This document shows positions 8,401 to 17,065 of a stretch of DNA of 64,000 nt, one piece after another. Position 1 is the first letter of the stretch; each line of letters begins with the position of its first letter. Location of the stretch: the NCBI RefSeq assembly GCF_036013975.1, contig NZ_CP107904.1, positions 4,093,001-4,157,000 on the forward strand. Direction: 5' to 3'. The translations under genes were made by a program, and so were the position numbers. Source of the DNA: Kitasatospora sp. NBC_00458. Its GTDB lineage: Bacteria > Actinomycetota > Actinomycetes > Streptomycetales > Streptomycetaceae. A model generated the notes under the pieces. It was not told where the DNA came from and searched no databases. It saw only the letters and a program-made list of their open reading frames with translations.

Positions 8401-10758
8401 CTACAACCCGTACCGCTGGATCACGTCCCGGTGCCGGTCGGTGTCGACGCCCGCCTCCTCGGCCAGCTCCAGCCACGACACCGGGTGGGGCCAGGAGGAG
8501 GTGAGGCGGTGGAGCAGGGCGTCGGCGTCGGCCGCGCGCGCCGCCGGCGGCACCGCGAGGGCCGCGTAGATCCCGGGCAGCTCGCCGTCCTCGTCGGCCG
8601 GGTCGGTGATGGCGTAGTGGTCGCCGCTGTAGGCCCAGACCCCGTACCCCTCGCCCCGCAGCCGCTCGCGCAGCTCGGCCCAGGGCCCGTCGCCCGGCCA
8701 GGCGCCGTCCACCCAGTAGGTGGTGTACCCGGCCGGGTCGAGCAGGGTGAGCTGGGCGAACACCGGGCGCCAGCGCCGCTGCTCCTCCTCCGGGGCGGAG
8801 TCGGCGGGCGGCTCCTCCAGCAGCGCGGGAGCGAAGACCACCACGTCGCCGTGGTTGAGCGCCACGTCGTCGCCGAGCACCGGGAGGATCCGGGCGGTGG
8901 CCGGGCCGGTGCGGACGGCGGGCAGGTCGACGGTGGAACCGTCCCGCCGGACGGCCCGGACGGTGACGAGCTGCCACTCCTCGTCCACCGGCCCCTCGGG
9001 CTCGTCGAACCCGATGTCGAGCAGGGCGCCCGTGGAGCGGACCACGGCCCAGTCCCGGTTGACGGTGGCGGCGGTGATCAGGTGCCAGAGGTCGGCCTGC
9101 CCGACCGCCCGGTGCCGCTCCTCCTCGGACACCGCGTCGGCGGGCAGCGCGTGGGCCAGGAGGTCCTGGTAGTAGCGCTGCGCCTCGGCGTGGTCGCCCA
9201 GCTCGGTGGCCGCGCCTGCGGCCAGCCGGCGGGTGTTGATCCGGTCCGGGTGCACGGCGAGGATCGCCTCGCACTGCTCGATCACCTCGGCCCAGCGGCC
9301 CTCGGCGGCGGCCCAGCGGGCCCGGACCCAGTGGCCGTCGGCCGGGCTGGTCCCGGACAGCCGGTCGGCGAGCCGGCGCACCCCGTCGGCGTCGCCCGCG
9401 TGGATCAGGGCGGCACCCAGCTGGGCGGGCAGCTCCGCCCCGGTCGGGTCGGCGTCCAGCTGCCGCCAGAGCAGGTCGGCGGCGGCCCGGGGGTGGCCGA
9501 GGTCACCGATCACGCCGGCCAGCAGGAGGACCAGCGGGGTGGCGCCGGCCCCCTCGCCCCGGTACCGGTCCAGGGCGACGGAGAGCAGGTCGGCGCCGGC
9601 CTCGAAGGGCACCCCGGCCTCGGCCAGGTGGCCGACCAGCTGCTCCGGCGGGACCGGCAGGTCCGGACGGGGCAGCGCCTCGGCGGCCGCGCGGAGCTCC
9701 GCGACCCGCTCGGCGACGCCGTCCCGCTTGCGCAGCGAGTCCAGCTTGCGCTCGCCGGTGGCGGCCAGGGTGAGCGCGACCGTCCGGGCGCCGCGGGCCA
9801 GGGCCAGCCGCCCGGCGGCGAGCAGCAGGTCCACGCAGGGGCGGTGCGATCCGGTGCCGTCGAGGTAGCCCACCCAGCCGGCCAGCGCCGCGCCCAGCTC
9901 GGCGTCGTTCTCCCGGGCGCCGGCCGCGACCAGCAGCTCGACGGTGGTGGTCCAGGCCGACCGGAGGTCCGCGTGCCGCTCGGCCTCCGCCAGGTCGGGC
10001 AGGAGGGCGGTCGCCTCGTCGGTGCGGCCGAGCGAGGCGAGGGCCCGGGCCCGCAGCAGGGCGCCCCAGCGGCGGTCGCTCTCGTCGACCTCGCGGCCGC
10101 GGGAGCGCTCGGCCTGCTCGGCGGTGTCGAGCAGGGTGAGCACCTCCTCGTGCCGGCCCAGCAGGTGCAGGGTGCCGGCCCGGGAGTGCTGGAAGTGGAG
10201 GGACAGCTGCTGGCCGCCCGCCAGCATCCGGCCCGCCGCGGCGTCCAGGTAGGTGAGCGCCTCGGCCGGGCGGCCGTCGTCCTCCAGGGCGTCCGAGTAC
10301 TCCCGGGAGAGGCAGTCGAAGCAGGCCCGGGCCGGTTCGATCCGCTCCAGCGTCTCGCTCAGCACGGCTAGCCGCTCGGGCACGTAGCCGGGACCGTCGA
10401 CCCTGGCGTGGCAGATCGCGAAGTCCTGGACCACGCAGACGGACTGCGGGCAGTCGGCGGTCTGCTCGCGGTGCGCGAACTCCAGCAGGTCGACCGCCTC
10501 GGGGAGCGCCTGCTCGCCTTGGTGGCGCTTGTTCAGCAGGTTCTGCATCCGCCAGTGCCGCAGGTAGACCTCGACCCAGGGCAGGTCGAGGCTGCGGGCG
10601 GCGGCGACCGCCTCGGGGTAGACGGCGTCGAGCTGGTCGTTGCGGCCCTCGTTGGCGTGGCCGGGGAGTTCGTAGATGGCGTCGGCCAGCCGGCGGTGGC
10701 CGGCCTCGGCCAGCTGCCGGTGGGTGTCGTGGACCCAGGCCCAGATGTCGGTGCTCAT
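8401..10758 (-). CDS. TPR-like helical protein, partner of Hsp90-like ATPase
   Basis: This 785-aa soluble protein lacks a signal peptide. Its middle (about 120-560) is built of degenerate tetratricopeptide-like helical hairpins, e.g. GRPAEALTYLDAA, GRHEEVLTLLDTAE, GDHAEAQRYYQDLL. The C-terminal 200 residues form a separate domain with Trp-rich stretches (TTYWVDGAWPGDGPWAEL) that I cannot name. It lies 161 bp downstream of an Hsp90-like gene on the same strand. TPR proteins are classic Hsp90 co-chaperones, so a functional pair is a reasonable inference. The ATG at 10758 lacks a strong ribosome-binding site. Confidence 0.8.
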   Translation of the reverse strand: MSTDIWAWVHDTHRQLAEAGHRRLADAIYELPGHANEGRNDQLDAVYPEAVAAARSLDLPWVEVYLRHWRMQNLLNKRHQGEQALPEAVDLLEFAHREQTADCPQSVCVVQDFAICHARVDGPGYVPERLAVLSETLERIEPARACFDCLSREYSDALEDDGRPAEALTYLDAAAGRMLAGGQQLSLHFQHSRAGTLHLLGRHEEVLTLLDTAEQAERSRGREVDESDRRWGALLRARALASLGRTDEATALLPDLAEAERHADLRSAWTTTVELLVAAGARENDAELGAALAGWVGYLDGTGSHRPCVDLLLAAGRLALARGARTVALTLAATGERKLDSLRKRDGVAERVAELRAAAEALPRPDLPVPPEQLVGHLAEAGVPFEAGADLLSVALDRYRGEGAGATPLVLLLAGVIGDLGHPRAAADLLWRQLDADPTGAELPAQLGAALIHAGDADGVRRLADRLSGTSPADGHWVRARWAAAEGRWAEVIEQCEAILAVHPDRINTRRLAAGAATELGDHAEAQRYYQDLLAHALPADAVSEEERHRAVGQADLWHLITAATVNRDWAVVRSTGALLDIGFDEPEGPVDEEWQLVTVRAVRRDGSTVDLPAVRTGPATARILPVLGDDVALNHGDVVVFAPALLEEPPADSAPEEEQRRWRPVFAQLTLLDPAGYTTYWVDGAWPGDGPWAELRERLRGEGYGVWAYSGDHYAITDPADEDGELPGIYAALAVPPAARAADADALLHRLTSSWPHPVSWLELAEEAGVDTDRHRDVIQRYGL

Positions 10759-10919
10759 ACCGCTTCCGTCTCCCCCTGCGGGTCGTGCGCTGTACTGGTG
10801 GGCAGTGTGGCAGGCGCCACTGACAAGTCGTTCGCCGACGACGCTTCCGCCGTCGGCGGGACGGGTGGTGCGGGTGGTGCGGGCGGCGCGGCCGCCGTCG
10901 CTCCGGACGGGGCCACCGG

Positions 10920-12920
10920 TCAGCCCTCCCCGGCGAGGTCGCCGGGGGTGTCCGGGACGGCGGGCAGACCGGGCGGGACGGCCGCCGTCAGCGCGGAGAC
11001 CGCGGTGCCGATCCCGCCGAGCGCGGCGGTGAGGTCGCCGGTCGCACCGGCCGCACCGCCGGGCGAGGCGGCCGCCATGATCACCTTGAGCGAGCGGAGC
11101 AGCCCCGCGGCCGTGGCGCTGCCGGTGTGGCCGGTCCGGTAGGCGGCCAGCAGGTCCTGGACGGCCGGGCAGGCCAGGTTGAGGTAGAGCCGGGCCCTGA
11201 CCCCGCCGTCGGTGCGGGCGGTGAACGCCCGGGCCAGCCGCAGCGCGGCGGACGGGATCCGGGCGTCGGCCTGGTCGTCCTCGATCCGGGCCTTCAGCTC
11301 GGCCTCCCGGTCCGGCACCAGGACGAGCGGCAGTCCGGCCGGGTCGAACCGGGCCGGGACGAGCTGCTCGCCCGGATCGGTGAGGGCGGCCGCCAGCCAG
11401 GCGCTCTCGTCGGCCGGCAGCGGGCGCTCCGGGTCGCGGAACAGCTCGCGGTTGCCGCTCTCGCTGCCGAGTTCGACCAGCCGGCACTCCCGCAGTGCGG
11501 CGTAGCGGCGCAGGAACGGCAGCACCGCGTACCGGTCGCCCCGCGCGATCGGCACCTGCATGGCCCGGTAGAGCATCTCCTCGAAGCCGCCGTCGGAGCC
11601 GAGCGCCACGTGCACCGCGCCCCCGCCGGCCGCCCGCAGCGCGCCCGCGGTGAGGTCCCCCTGGGAGGTGGGCACCGGGACGTCGTCGGCGAGCAGGGTG
11701 AACAGCCGGTCGTCGCAGAGCGCGGCGCCGAGCAGGTCCTGGCCGTGCCGGGCGAGGATCCGGCGCCAGACCGCGGGCCGCAGCCGGGCGGTCTCGTAGA
11801 GCCCGTCCACCACCGCGTCGGCGAGCGCCTGCCGGAGGGCGCGGTAGTGGTCGTCGCGCTGGAGGTCCTCGCGGCTGGCGGTCGGGGTGAGCCGGCTGGA
11901 CTCGACCACGCCGCCGATGAACCCGGCCCAGTCGGGCAGCAGGTCGCGGGCGTCCTCGGAGAGCAGCATGCCGCGCAGGTAGACGGCGAGGTCGCGGTTG
12001 TCGCTGCTGCCGTAGGTGCCGCCGTCCTGCACCCAGAGCAGGCCGACGGCGTCGGTGCCGGCCCCGGCCGGGCCGTCCTCGACGGGGTGGACCGGGAAGG
12101 CGGTGAGCGGTTCGAAGCGGCGGCCGAAGGCGGCGGCGAACCGCATCCGGGCGGCGTACGCGTCGCCGCCGGCGGTCCGGCCGCCGCCCGCGGCCGGGTC
12201 GCCCGCGCGGGCCCCGCCTTCGCCGTCCGGGCCGGTGCCGGCGGCGGGCTGCCGCCAGGGCACCGGGACGCCGTTCACTGGCTGCTCGTCATCGCCGACG
12301 TGGACCGGGACGGGCAGCAGGACGCAGTACCGGCCGAGCACCTCGCGGAGCACGGACTCGTCGGCGAGGTGGGCGTGTTCGGTCTTCAGGGCGAGCTCGA
12401 CCAGGGTGCCGGGGACCGGCCGGGCCGGGACCGGCTCGACGCGGTACTGCTCGCCGCCCCGGCTGCGGTAGCGGTGGCCGAGCAGCGGCTCGCGGTGCGA
12501 GGTGGTGGTGACGGTGACCTCGTCGGCCACCGAGAAGGCGGAGAGGAAGCCGAGTCCGAAGGCTCCGATCAGCTCCCGGCTGCCGGTGAGGTCGCGCAGC
12601 ATCCGGGTGTAGCCGGTGCCGACCGTGGCCAGGTAGGCGTGGATCTCCGGTTCGGTGAGCCCCGCGCCGGTGTCCTCTATGCCGACGGTGCGGCGGGCGG
12701 CGTCGGCGCGCACCCGGATCAGCGGGCGGTGCGCGCCGTCCGGGTCCTCCAGCCTGCGCCGGGTGTGCGAGTCGTGGGCGTTCTGGACGAGTTCGCGCAG
12801 GGCGACCAACGGGGTGGAGTAGAGGTGGGTGGCGAGGACGTTCACCAGTCCGCCGAGATCGACCTCGGTCGTACGCAGATCCTCGGCGGGGGCATGGTCG
12901 GGCTGGAGACCTTCAGACAT
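10920..12920 (-). CDS. Hsp90-like (HtpG-related) GHKL ATPase
   Basis: The 666-aa protein carries the Hsp90 ATPase motifs: RELVQNAHDS (N-box), EDTGAGL (G1) and GAFGLGFLSAF (G2 lid) within the first 135 residues. The middle domain keeps LYLRGMLLSEDARDLLPDW and the catalytic-arginine loop SREDLQ. A C-terminal region of about 250 residues diverges from HtpG, whose dimerisation domain I cannot recognise with confidence. It probably remodels client proteins in the cytoplasm. The ATG at 12920 was chosen over an in-frame start at 13019. A GTCAAC-N5-GTTGAC box lies 62 bp upstream. The next gene encodes a TPR protein. Confidence 0.85.
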   Translation of the reverse strand: MSEGLQPDHAPAEDLRTTEVDLGGLVNVLATHLYSTPLVALRELVQNAHDSHTRRRLEDPDGAHRPLIRVRADAARRTVGIEDTGAGLTEPEIHAYLATVGTGYTRMLRDLTGSRELIGAFGLGFLSAFSVADEVTVTTTSHREPLLGHRYRSRGGEQYRVEPVPARPVPGTLVELALKTEHAHLADESVLREVLGRYCVLLPVPVHVGDDEQPVNGVPVPWRQPAAGTGPDGEGGARAGDPAAGGGRTAGGDAYAARMRFAAAFGRRFEPLTAFPVHPVEDGPAGAGTDAVGLLWVQDGGTYGSSDNRDLAVYLRGMLLSEDARDLLPDWAGFIGGVVESSRLTPTASREDLQRDDHYRALRQALADAVVDGLYETARLRPAVWRRILARHGQDLLGAALCDDRLFTLLADDVPVPTSQGDLTAGALRAAGGGAVHVALGSDGGFEEMLYRAMQVPIARGDRYAVLPFLRRYAALRECRLVELGSESGNRELFRDPERPLPADESAWLAAALTDPGEQLVPARFDPAGLPLVLVPDREAELKARIEDDQADARIPSAALRLARAFTARTDGGVRARLYLNLACPAVQDLLAAYRTGHTGSATAAGLLRSLKVIMAAASPGGAAGATGDLTAALGGIGTAVSALTAAVPPGLPAVPDTPGDLAGEG

Positions 12921-13262
12921 GGGTCCCCAGTGTGCCAGTGCGACTATCCGGCGACCATTTCTTTCCCAAGACAGGGGCTCGGTCAACCCGGAGTTGACAG
13001 CCGAACGACCCTTCCGCACCCGGATGACATTTCAACTCCGGTGCACTGCAAGGCTTTTGAAGGAACCCCTACAAATGGGGGCCGATCCGGCGGGAACCGC
13101 GGGAAAGCCCTTCCGATGACACCATCGGGCGAATTGCCACCCATTCGGTGGAGTTCGTCCGCAGTGCTGGTGAATCCTGGTCGTGCGACGTCAGGCAACG
13201 GCGCTTCGGGGCGGCCACCCCGGAACGCGCCACCATTCGCACTCCACCATCAGGAGACCACC
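12921..13262. other. Divergent intergenic region, Hsp90-like / small secreted protein
   Basis: These 342 bases contain the GTCAAC-N5-GTTGAC inverted repeat (12982-12998) and a CCCC/GGGG-armed element around TACAAA (about 13066-13082). No further gene with codon bias was found. Confidence 0.5.
12982..12998. promoter_or_regulatory. GTCAAC-N5-GTTGAC inverted repeat before Hsp90-like gene
   Basis: The arms GTCAAC and GTTGAC are perfect and separated by CCGGA. The minus-strand reading contains TTGACC, a possible -35 for the Hsp90-like gene, though the matching -10 (AGAAAT, 18-nt spacing) is weak. The same 6-5-6 box occurs twice before the HTH-ClpN gene at 36.5 kb. Confidence 0.55.
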
Positions 13263-13577
13263 GTGTCCCGTATCCGCGCAGCCGCCGCCGTCACCGCCCT
13301 CGGGGCCTTCCTCCTCGCCGGCATCGGCACCGCCCACGCCGACAACGGCGCCGGCGCGGACCACCACTCCAACAGCAGCGTGGTGAGCAACACCGGCTCC
13401 AACAACATCATCGGCAATGTCCACGGCAACGTGGTCACCACCCAGCAGACCGCCACCGGCTCCGGCGCCAGCAACCAGAACAACGGCCTCGCCGTGGCCG
13501 GCAACTCCGGCAACGTCGGCGCGCTGCAGGGCAACGGCAACCTCGCCGCCCTGATCGCCCCGCACTTCGGCGGCTGA
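13263..13577 (+). CDS. Small secreted Asn/Gly-rich protein
   Basis: The 104-aa product has a clear Sec signal peptide (MSRIRAAAAVTALGAFLLAG, cleavage after THAxA-like GTAHA near residue 26). The mature 78 residues are rich in Asn, Gly, Ser, Val and Thr, with NIIGNVHGNVV and NNGLAVAGNSGNVG, a composition reminiscent of surface-fibre or chaplin-like proteins, but no chaplin or rodlin signature is present. It starts at GTG with AGGAG nine nt upstream, stands alone and is followed by a strong terminator. Function unknown. Confidence 0.8.
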   Translation: MSRIRAAAAVTALGAFLLAGIGTAHADNGAGADHHSNSSVVSNTGSNNIIGNVHGNVVTTQQTATGSGASNQNNGLAVAGNSGNVGALQGNGNLAALIAPHFGG

Positions 13578-13613
13578 GCGGCGCTCCGCTCCTGAGCGCA
13601 CCCGCCGATCCGC

Positions 13614-13654
13614 GGCCGGGTGCCCGCCCCCACCACCGGGGCGGGCACCCGGCC
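13614..13654. terminator. Bidirectional terminator hairpin
   Basis: A perfect 17-bp stem (13614-13630 with 13638-13654) encloses a 7-nt loop, between the convergent secreted-protein and TetR genes. Confidence 0.8.
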
Positions 13655-13726
13655 GCCGCCGTCGGGCCCCGCCGGGCTCTCCGGCCTCGCCGACCCCTTC
13701 GGCCCCTTCGGCCACGACCGGCCCGG

Positions 13727-14941
13727 TCAGGGTCCGATGCCGAGGACGGCCCGGCCGAGCCCCAGCAGGCAGTCGCCGAGGTCCGGCCGGGCCCCGTGCG
13801 GACCGTTCCGCACCCCGTCGTTGACCAGCGAGAACAACGCGTGCACCCGGATCCGCGCGGCCACCGCGTCCTCCTCCGGGCGGACCCGGCGGAGCAGGTC
13901 GACCCAGGTCCGCAGGAAGTCCCGCCGGAAGTCCACCGCCGCCCGCCGGTCCGGCGGCGCCAGCCGCCCGGTCTCGCTCAGCATCACACCCAGGTAGTCG
14001 CCGTTCTCCAGGGCGAACCCCACGTACGCGGCCAGTCCCGCCTCCAACGCCGCCCCCGGACCGCCCGGCTCAGTCGTGATCGCCCCTCCGACCCCGTGCC
14101 AGAGCCGCTCCCGGCTGCGCACCAGCGCCGCCGCCAGCAGCTGCGCCTTGCTGTCGAAGTGCCGGTACACGCTGGGGCCGGAGATGCCCGCGGCGGCGCC
14201 GAGCCGGTCGGTGCTGACGTTGTCGAACCCGTGCCGGTGGAACAGCCGCACGGCCGCCTCCAGCAACTCCTCCCGGCGCGGCCCCGCCCCCGGCCCGTCG
14301 GCGGTTCCGGCCGGTCGGGGGCCCGACGGCCCGGACCGGGGATCCGCGGACCGGGGGTCGGCCGGCCGGGGGTCGGGCACGGTCCGGTCCAGTCGGACCG
14401 CCAGCACCGCCGCGAGCAGTTCGCGGAGCAGCCGTTCGGCCCGCCGCGGCTGCGGGGCGGCCGACTGGTAGGACAGCCCAGCCCCGGCCGACAGCGCCGA
14501 CCAGCAGATCAACTCGGCGTCGCCGGGCGCGAGTCCGGGACGCTCCGCGCGGAGCACCGCGACCATCAGCGCCACGTCCGCGCGGAGTTCGCGGCGGAGC
14601 GCCGCCCGCCGGTCCGGCGGAAGCAGCCGGGCGTCCCGCTGCACCAGCGTGCCCAGTGGCCGGTGCCCGACCGCGACCGCGGCCAGCCCCGCGCCGAGGG
14701 CGGCCGTCGAGTCCGCGGCGCGGACCGCGTCGGACAGCGCGTCGAGGCCCATCCGGACGGTGCGGTCGAGCAGTTCGGGCTTGCCGCGGAAGTGCCGGTA
14801 GAGCGCGGGCGCGGTGATGCCGACCCCGGCGGCGACCTCGGTCATCGAGACCCGGTGGTAGCCGTCGCGGTGGAAGCGCTCGGCGGCCACGGCCAGGATC
14901 TGCGCCTGCCGGGCGCGTGCCGGCGGTCGTCTCACCACCAC
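13727..14941 (-). CDS. TetR family regulator with two HTH/TetR units fused
   Basis: The 404-aa protein is a head-to-tail fusion of two TetR units. The first HTH lies at about residues 10-55 (FHRDGYHRVSMTEVAAGVGI, then PALYRHFRGK). The second lies at about 215-260 (FHRHGFDNVSTDRLGAAAGI, then PSVYRHFDSK), after a Pro/Asp/Arg-rich linker; each is followed by its own helical region. TetR proteins are normally about 200 aa homodimers, so one chain may act as an internal dimer or bridge two operators. It is divergent from an acyl-CoA dehydrogenase gene that it probably controls. GTG at 14941 has AGGGGA upstream; GTG at 14959 is an alternative. Confidence 0.88.
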   Translation of the reverse strand: MVVRRPPARARQAQILAVAAERFHRDGYHRVSMTEVAAGVGITAPALYRHFRGKPELLDRTVRMGLDALSDAVRAADSTAALGAGLAAVAVGHRPLGTLVQRDARLLPPDRRAALRRELRADVALMVAVLRAERPGLAPGDAELICWSALSAGAGLSYQSAAPQPRRAERLLRELLAAVLAVRLDRTVPDPRPADPRSADPRSGPSGPRPAGTADGPGAGPRREELLEAAVRLFHRHGFDNVSTDRLGAAAGISGPSVYRHFDSKAQLLAAALVRSRERLWHGVGGAITTEPGGPGAALEAGLAAYVGFALENGDYLGVMLSETGRLAPPDRRAAVDFRRDFLRTWVDLLRRVRPEEDAVAARIRVHALFSLVNDGVRNGPHGARPDLGDCLLGLGRAVLGIGP

Positions 14942-15011
14942 GGCGCCCACTCCCCTCACCCACGCCCCCGCCGACCGGCCGGACGGCCCCGTCCCACCGG
15001 CGTCCGGCCCT

Positions 15012-15044
15012 CGTCCGGAACGCCGTCCGGAACGCCGTCCGACG
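15012..15044. repeat. 12-bp tandem repeat in divergent promoter
   Basis: CGTCCGGAACGC occurs at 15012-15023 and 15024-15035, followed by the partial copy CGTCCGACG at 15036-15044. Confidence 0.8.
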
Positions 15045-15148
15045 TCGACCGGCGAGGCTAGCAGGGATTCACTTCACGGCCCTGGGACACCCGTCCGCCG
15101 GGCTCCGGCAGCGGCGCGGACGGGGGCGTTCCGGCCCCGCTCCGACCC

Positions 15149-15176
15149 TGGACAGTCGAAGCTACCGGGGATTAAC
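15149..15176 (+). promoter_or_regulatory. Possible promoter of acyl-CoA dehydrogenase gene
   Basis: TGGACA (15149-15154), a 16-nt spacer and ATTAAC (15171-15176) resemble a housekeeping promoter about 80 bp upstream of the GTG start. Confidence 0.35.
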
Positions 15177-15256
15177 TTGTGGGGCGATCACCCGGCCGGC
15201 CGGCCGACCACCGGCGTCCGGTCCACCGCGTCCGGCCCACCGAAGGGAGCGCCGTC

Positions 15257-16414
15257 GTGCGCCGCACCGTGTTCACCGAGGACCACGAGGCCTTCCGGGA
15301 GACCATCCGGGACTTCATCGCCAACGAGGTCGTCCCCGTCTACGAGAGCTGGGAGGCCGAGGGCCACCCGCCGCGCGACTTCTACCGCAAGCTCGGCGAC
15401 CTCGGCGTCTACGGCATCGAGGTGCCCGAGGAGTACGGCGGCGCGGGCGAGAGCGGGTTCAAGTACCAGGCGGTGGTCGCCGAGGAGACCGCACGGGCGG
15501 GCGTGAGCTTCGGCTCCTCCGGCGTGCACACCGGCCTGGTCCTCCCCTACCTGCTGGAGTACGCGACCGAGGAGCAGAAGGGCCGCTGGCTGCCCGGCTT
15601 CGTCTCCGGCGACATCATGACCGCCATCGCGATGACCGAACCGGGGGCCGGCTCCGACCTCGCCGGGATCACCACCACCGCCCGGCTCTCCGAGGACGGC
15701 ACCCACTACGTCCTCAACGGCGCCAAGACCTTCATCACCGGCGGCGTCCTCGCCGACCTCGTCCTGGTGGTCTGCCGCACCTCGCCGTACGACCCGGAGA
15801 ACCGCCGGGCCGGCCTCTCCATCCTCTGCGTGGACACCGCCTCCCCCGGCTACAGCGTCGGCCGCAAGCTGCAGAAGATCGGCCTGCGCACCTCGGACAC
15901 CGCCGAGCTCGCGTTCGCCGACGTCAAGGTGCCGGTCGAGAACCTGCTCGGCGAGGAGGGCCGGGCGTTCGCCTACCTGACCCACAACCTGGTCCAGGAG
16001 CGGCTGGCGATCGCGGTCGGCGCGTACGCGGCCGCCGCCGCGGCGGTGCGCTTCGCCGTGCAGTACGTCAAGGACCGGAAGGTGTTCGGCAAGGCGGTCG
16101 CCGAGTTCCAGAACACCAAGTTCACGCTGGCCGACTGCGAGGCGCAGGTGGTCGCCCAGCAGTCGATGGTCGACCGTGCGCTGGAGCTGTACCAGAACGG
16201 TCGGCTGACCGTCGCGGACGCGGCGGCGGCCAAGCTGTTCTGCACCGAGTCGGCGTCCGGCGTGATCGACAAGTGCCTCCAGCTGCACGGCGGTTACGGG
16301 TACATCCTGGAGTACCCGATCGCCCGGCTCTACACCGACAACCGGGTCTTCCGGATCTACGGCGGCACCAGCGAGGTCATGCGCAGCATCGTCGCCAAGT
16401 CGCTCGGGCTGTAG
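15257..16414 (+). CDS. Acyl-CoA dehydrogenase
   Basis: The 385-aa protein has normal family length and all three domains: N-terminal helices, a beta domain with the FAD/substrate loop MTAIAMTEPGAGSDLAGI, and a C-terminal helical domain with RKVFGKAVAEFQNTKF, QLHGGYGY and the final RIYGGTSEVM. It should catalyse FAD-dependent alpha,beta-dehydrogenation of an acyl-CoA in the cytoplasm; chain specificity is not evident. A GTG at 15257 with GAAGGGAG upstream was chosen, since longer in-frame extension is outside the family fold. It is divergent from the double TetR regulator and followed by a hairpin. Confidence 0.93.
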   Translation: MRRTVFTEDHEAFRETIRDFIANEVVPVYESWEAEGHPPRDFYRKLGDLGVYGIEVPEEYGGAGESGFKYQAVVAEETARAGVSFGSSGVHTGLVLPYLLEYATEEQKGRWLPGFVSGDIMTAIAMTEPGAGSDLAGITTTARLSEDGTHYVLNGAKTFITGGVLADLVLVVCRTSPYDPENRRAGLSILCVDTASPGYSVGRKLQKIGLRTSDTAELAFADVKVPVENLLGEEGRAFAYLTHNLVQERLAIAVGAYAAAAAAVRFAVQYVKDRKVFGKAVAEFQNTKFTLADCEAQVVAQQSMVDRALELYQNGRLTVADAAAAKLFCTESASGVIDKCLQLHGGYGYILEYPIARLYTDNRVFRIYGGTSEVMRSIVAKSLGL

Positions 16415-16529
16415 CCGGCCGGCGGCCTGCGACGGGACCGGTGGCCCGCGACGGGGCCGGTACCGCGAACGCGCCCGTGAGCGGCGGCCGTCCGCGGGCC
16501 GGGGACCGGCGGGCGGGCCCGGCGCCGCC

Positions 16530-16562
16530 GCGGCCGCCCCTCCGCGCGGATGGGGCGGCCGC
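16530..16562. terminator. Bidirectional terminator hairpin
   Basis: GCGGCCGCCCC (16530-16540) pairs with GGGGCGGCCGC (16552-16562); the TCCGCGCGGA between them is itself self-complementary, extending the stem. It separates two convergent genes. Confidence 0.65.
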
Positions 16563-16615
16563 ACGCCGGGCCCGGACCGTCCGGCCGTCCGGACCGCCCG
16601 ACCGGCTCCGGTCGC

Positions 16616-16882
16616 TCAGTTGGGCGAGTGGTGCTCGGTGCGCCACGCCTCCCAGCCGGCCGCCGAGGCCACCTTGGCCTCGCGCAGCGCCCGTTGGGCC
16701 AGCTCGGTCGGCGGGGTGTCGAGACCCCGCACCCAGGTGCGGCCGGCCGTGGCCAGGGCCGCGCACACCATCACCGCGCCGGCCGCCCCGAGCAGCGCGC
16801 CGATGCCCGTGAGCACCGCGCCGCCGGCCAGCAGCGAGCGGTTGACCTGGAATCCGCTGAGAAAACGCTCGTTGGTCGCCAT
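16616..16882 (-). CDS. Small two-segment membrane protein
   Basis: The 88-aa protein of unknown function has one long or two short hydrophobic segments (NRSLLAGGAVLTGIGALLG and GAVMVCAALATAG), then a basic/acidic C-terminal tail ending in TELAQRALREAKVA. GGAGG precedes the ATG at very short spacing. It is convergent with the acyl-CoA dehydrogenase and divergent from a cupin gene. Small proteins of this type are common in streptomycetes, but I do not recognise a named family. Confidence 0.65.
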   Translation of the reverse strand: MATNERFLSGFQVNRSLLAGGAVLTGIGALLGAAGAVMVCAALATAGRTWVRGLDTPPTELAQRALREAKVASAAGWEAWRTEHHSPN

Positions 16883-17065
16883 GCCTCCACCATGGGTGCA
16901 GCCGGCCGCCTCCGCACGCCGAGTGGTCCCGCACGGTGACGGGCGCGCACCGCGCTCCGGGTGCGGGCGTGCGGCGCGTCCGCGACGCTGGGCCGGAGGA
17001 GACGGCCCGGCCGGATCCCCGGCAAGCCCGCCGGACCCGGACCGCCCGCCGCAGGAGGACGCGTG

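Larger units (their letters stand above)
14942..15256. other. Divergent promoter region, TetR fusion / acyl-CoA dehydrogenase
   Basis: These 315 bases hold a 12-bp tandem repeat (15012-15044) and a possible dehydrogenase promoter (15149-15176). The related stretches GGGATTCACTTCACGG (from 15064) and GGGGATTAACTTGTGG (from 15167) may be half-sites. No small gene was seen. Confidence 0.45.

Noticed and set aside
12983-13198. A 71-codon minus-strand frame in the Hsp90/secreted-protein intergenic region
   Set aside because: It has no ribosome-binding site, poor codon bias and overlaps the putative operator.
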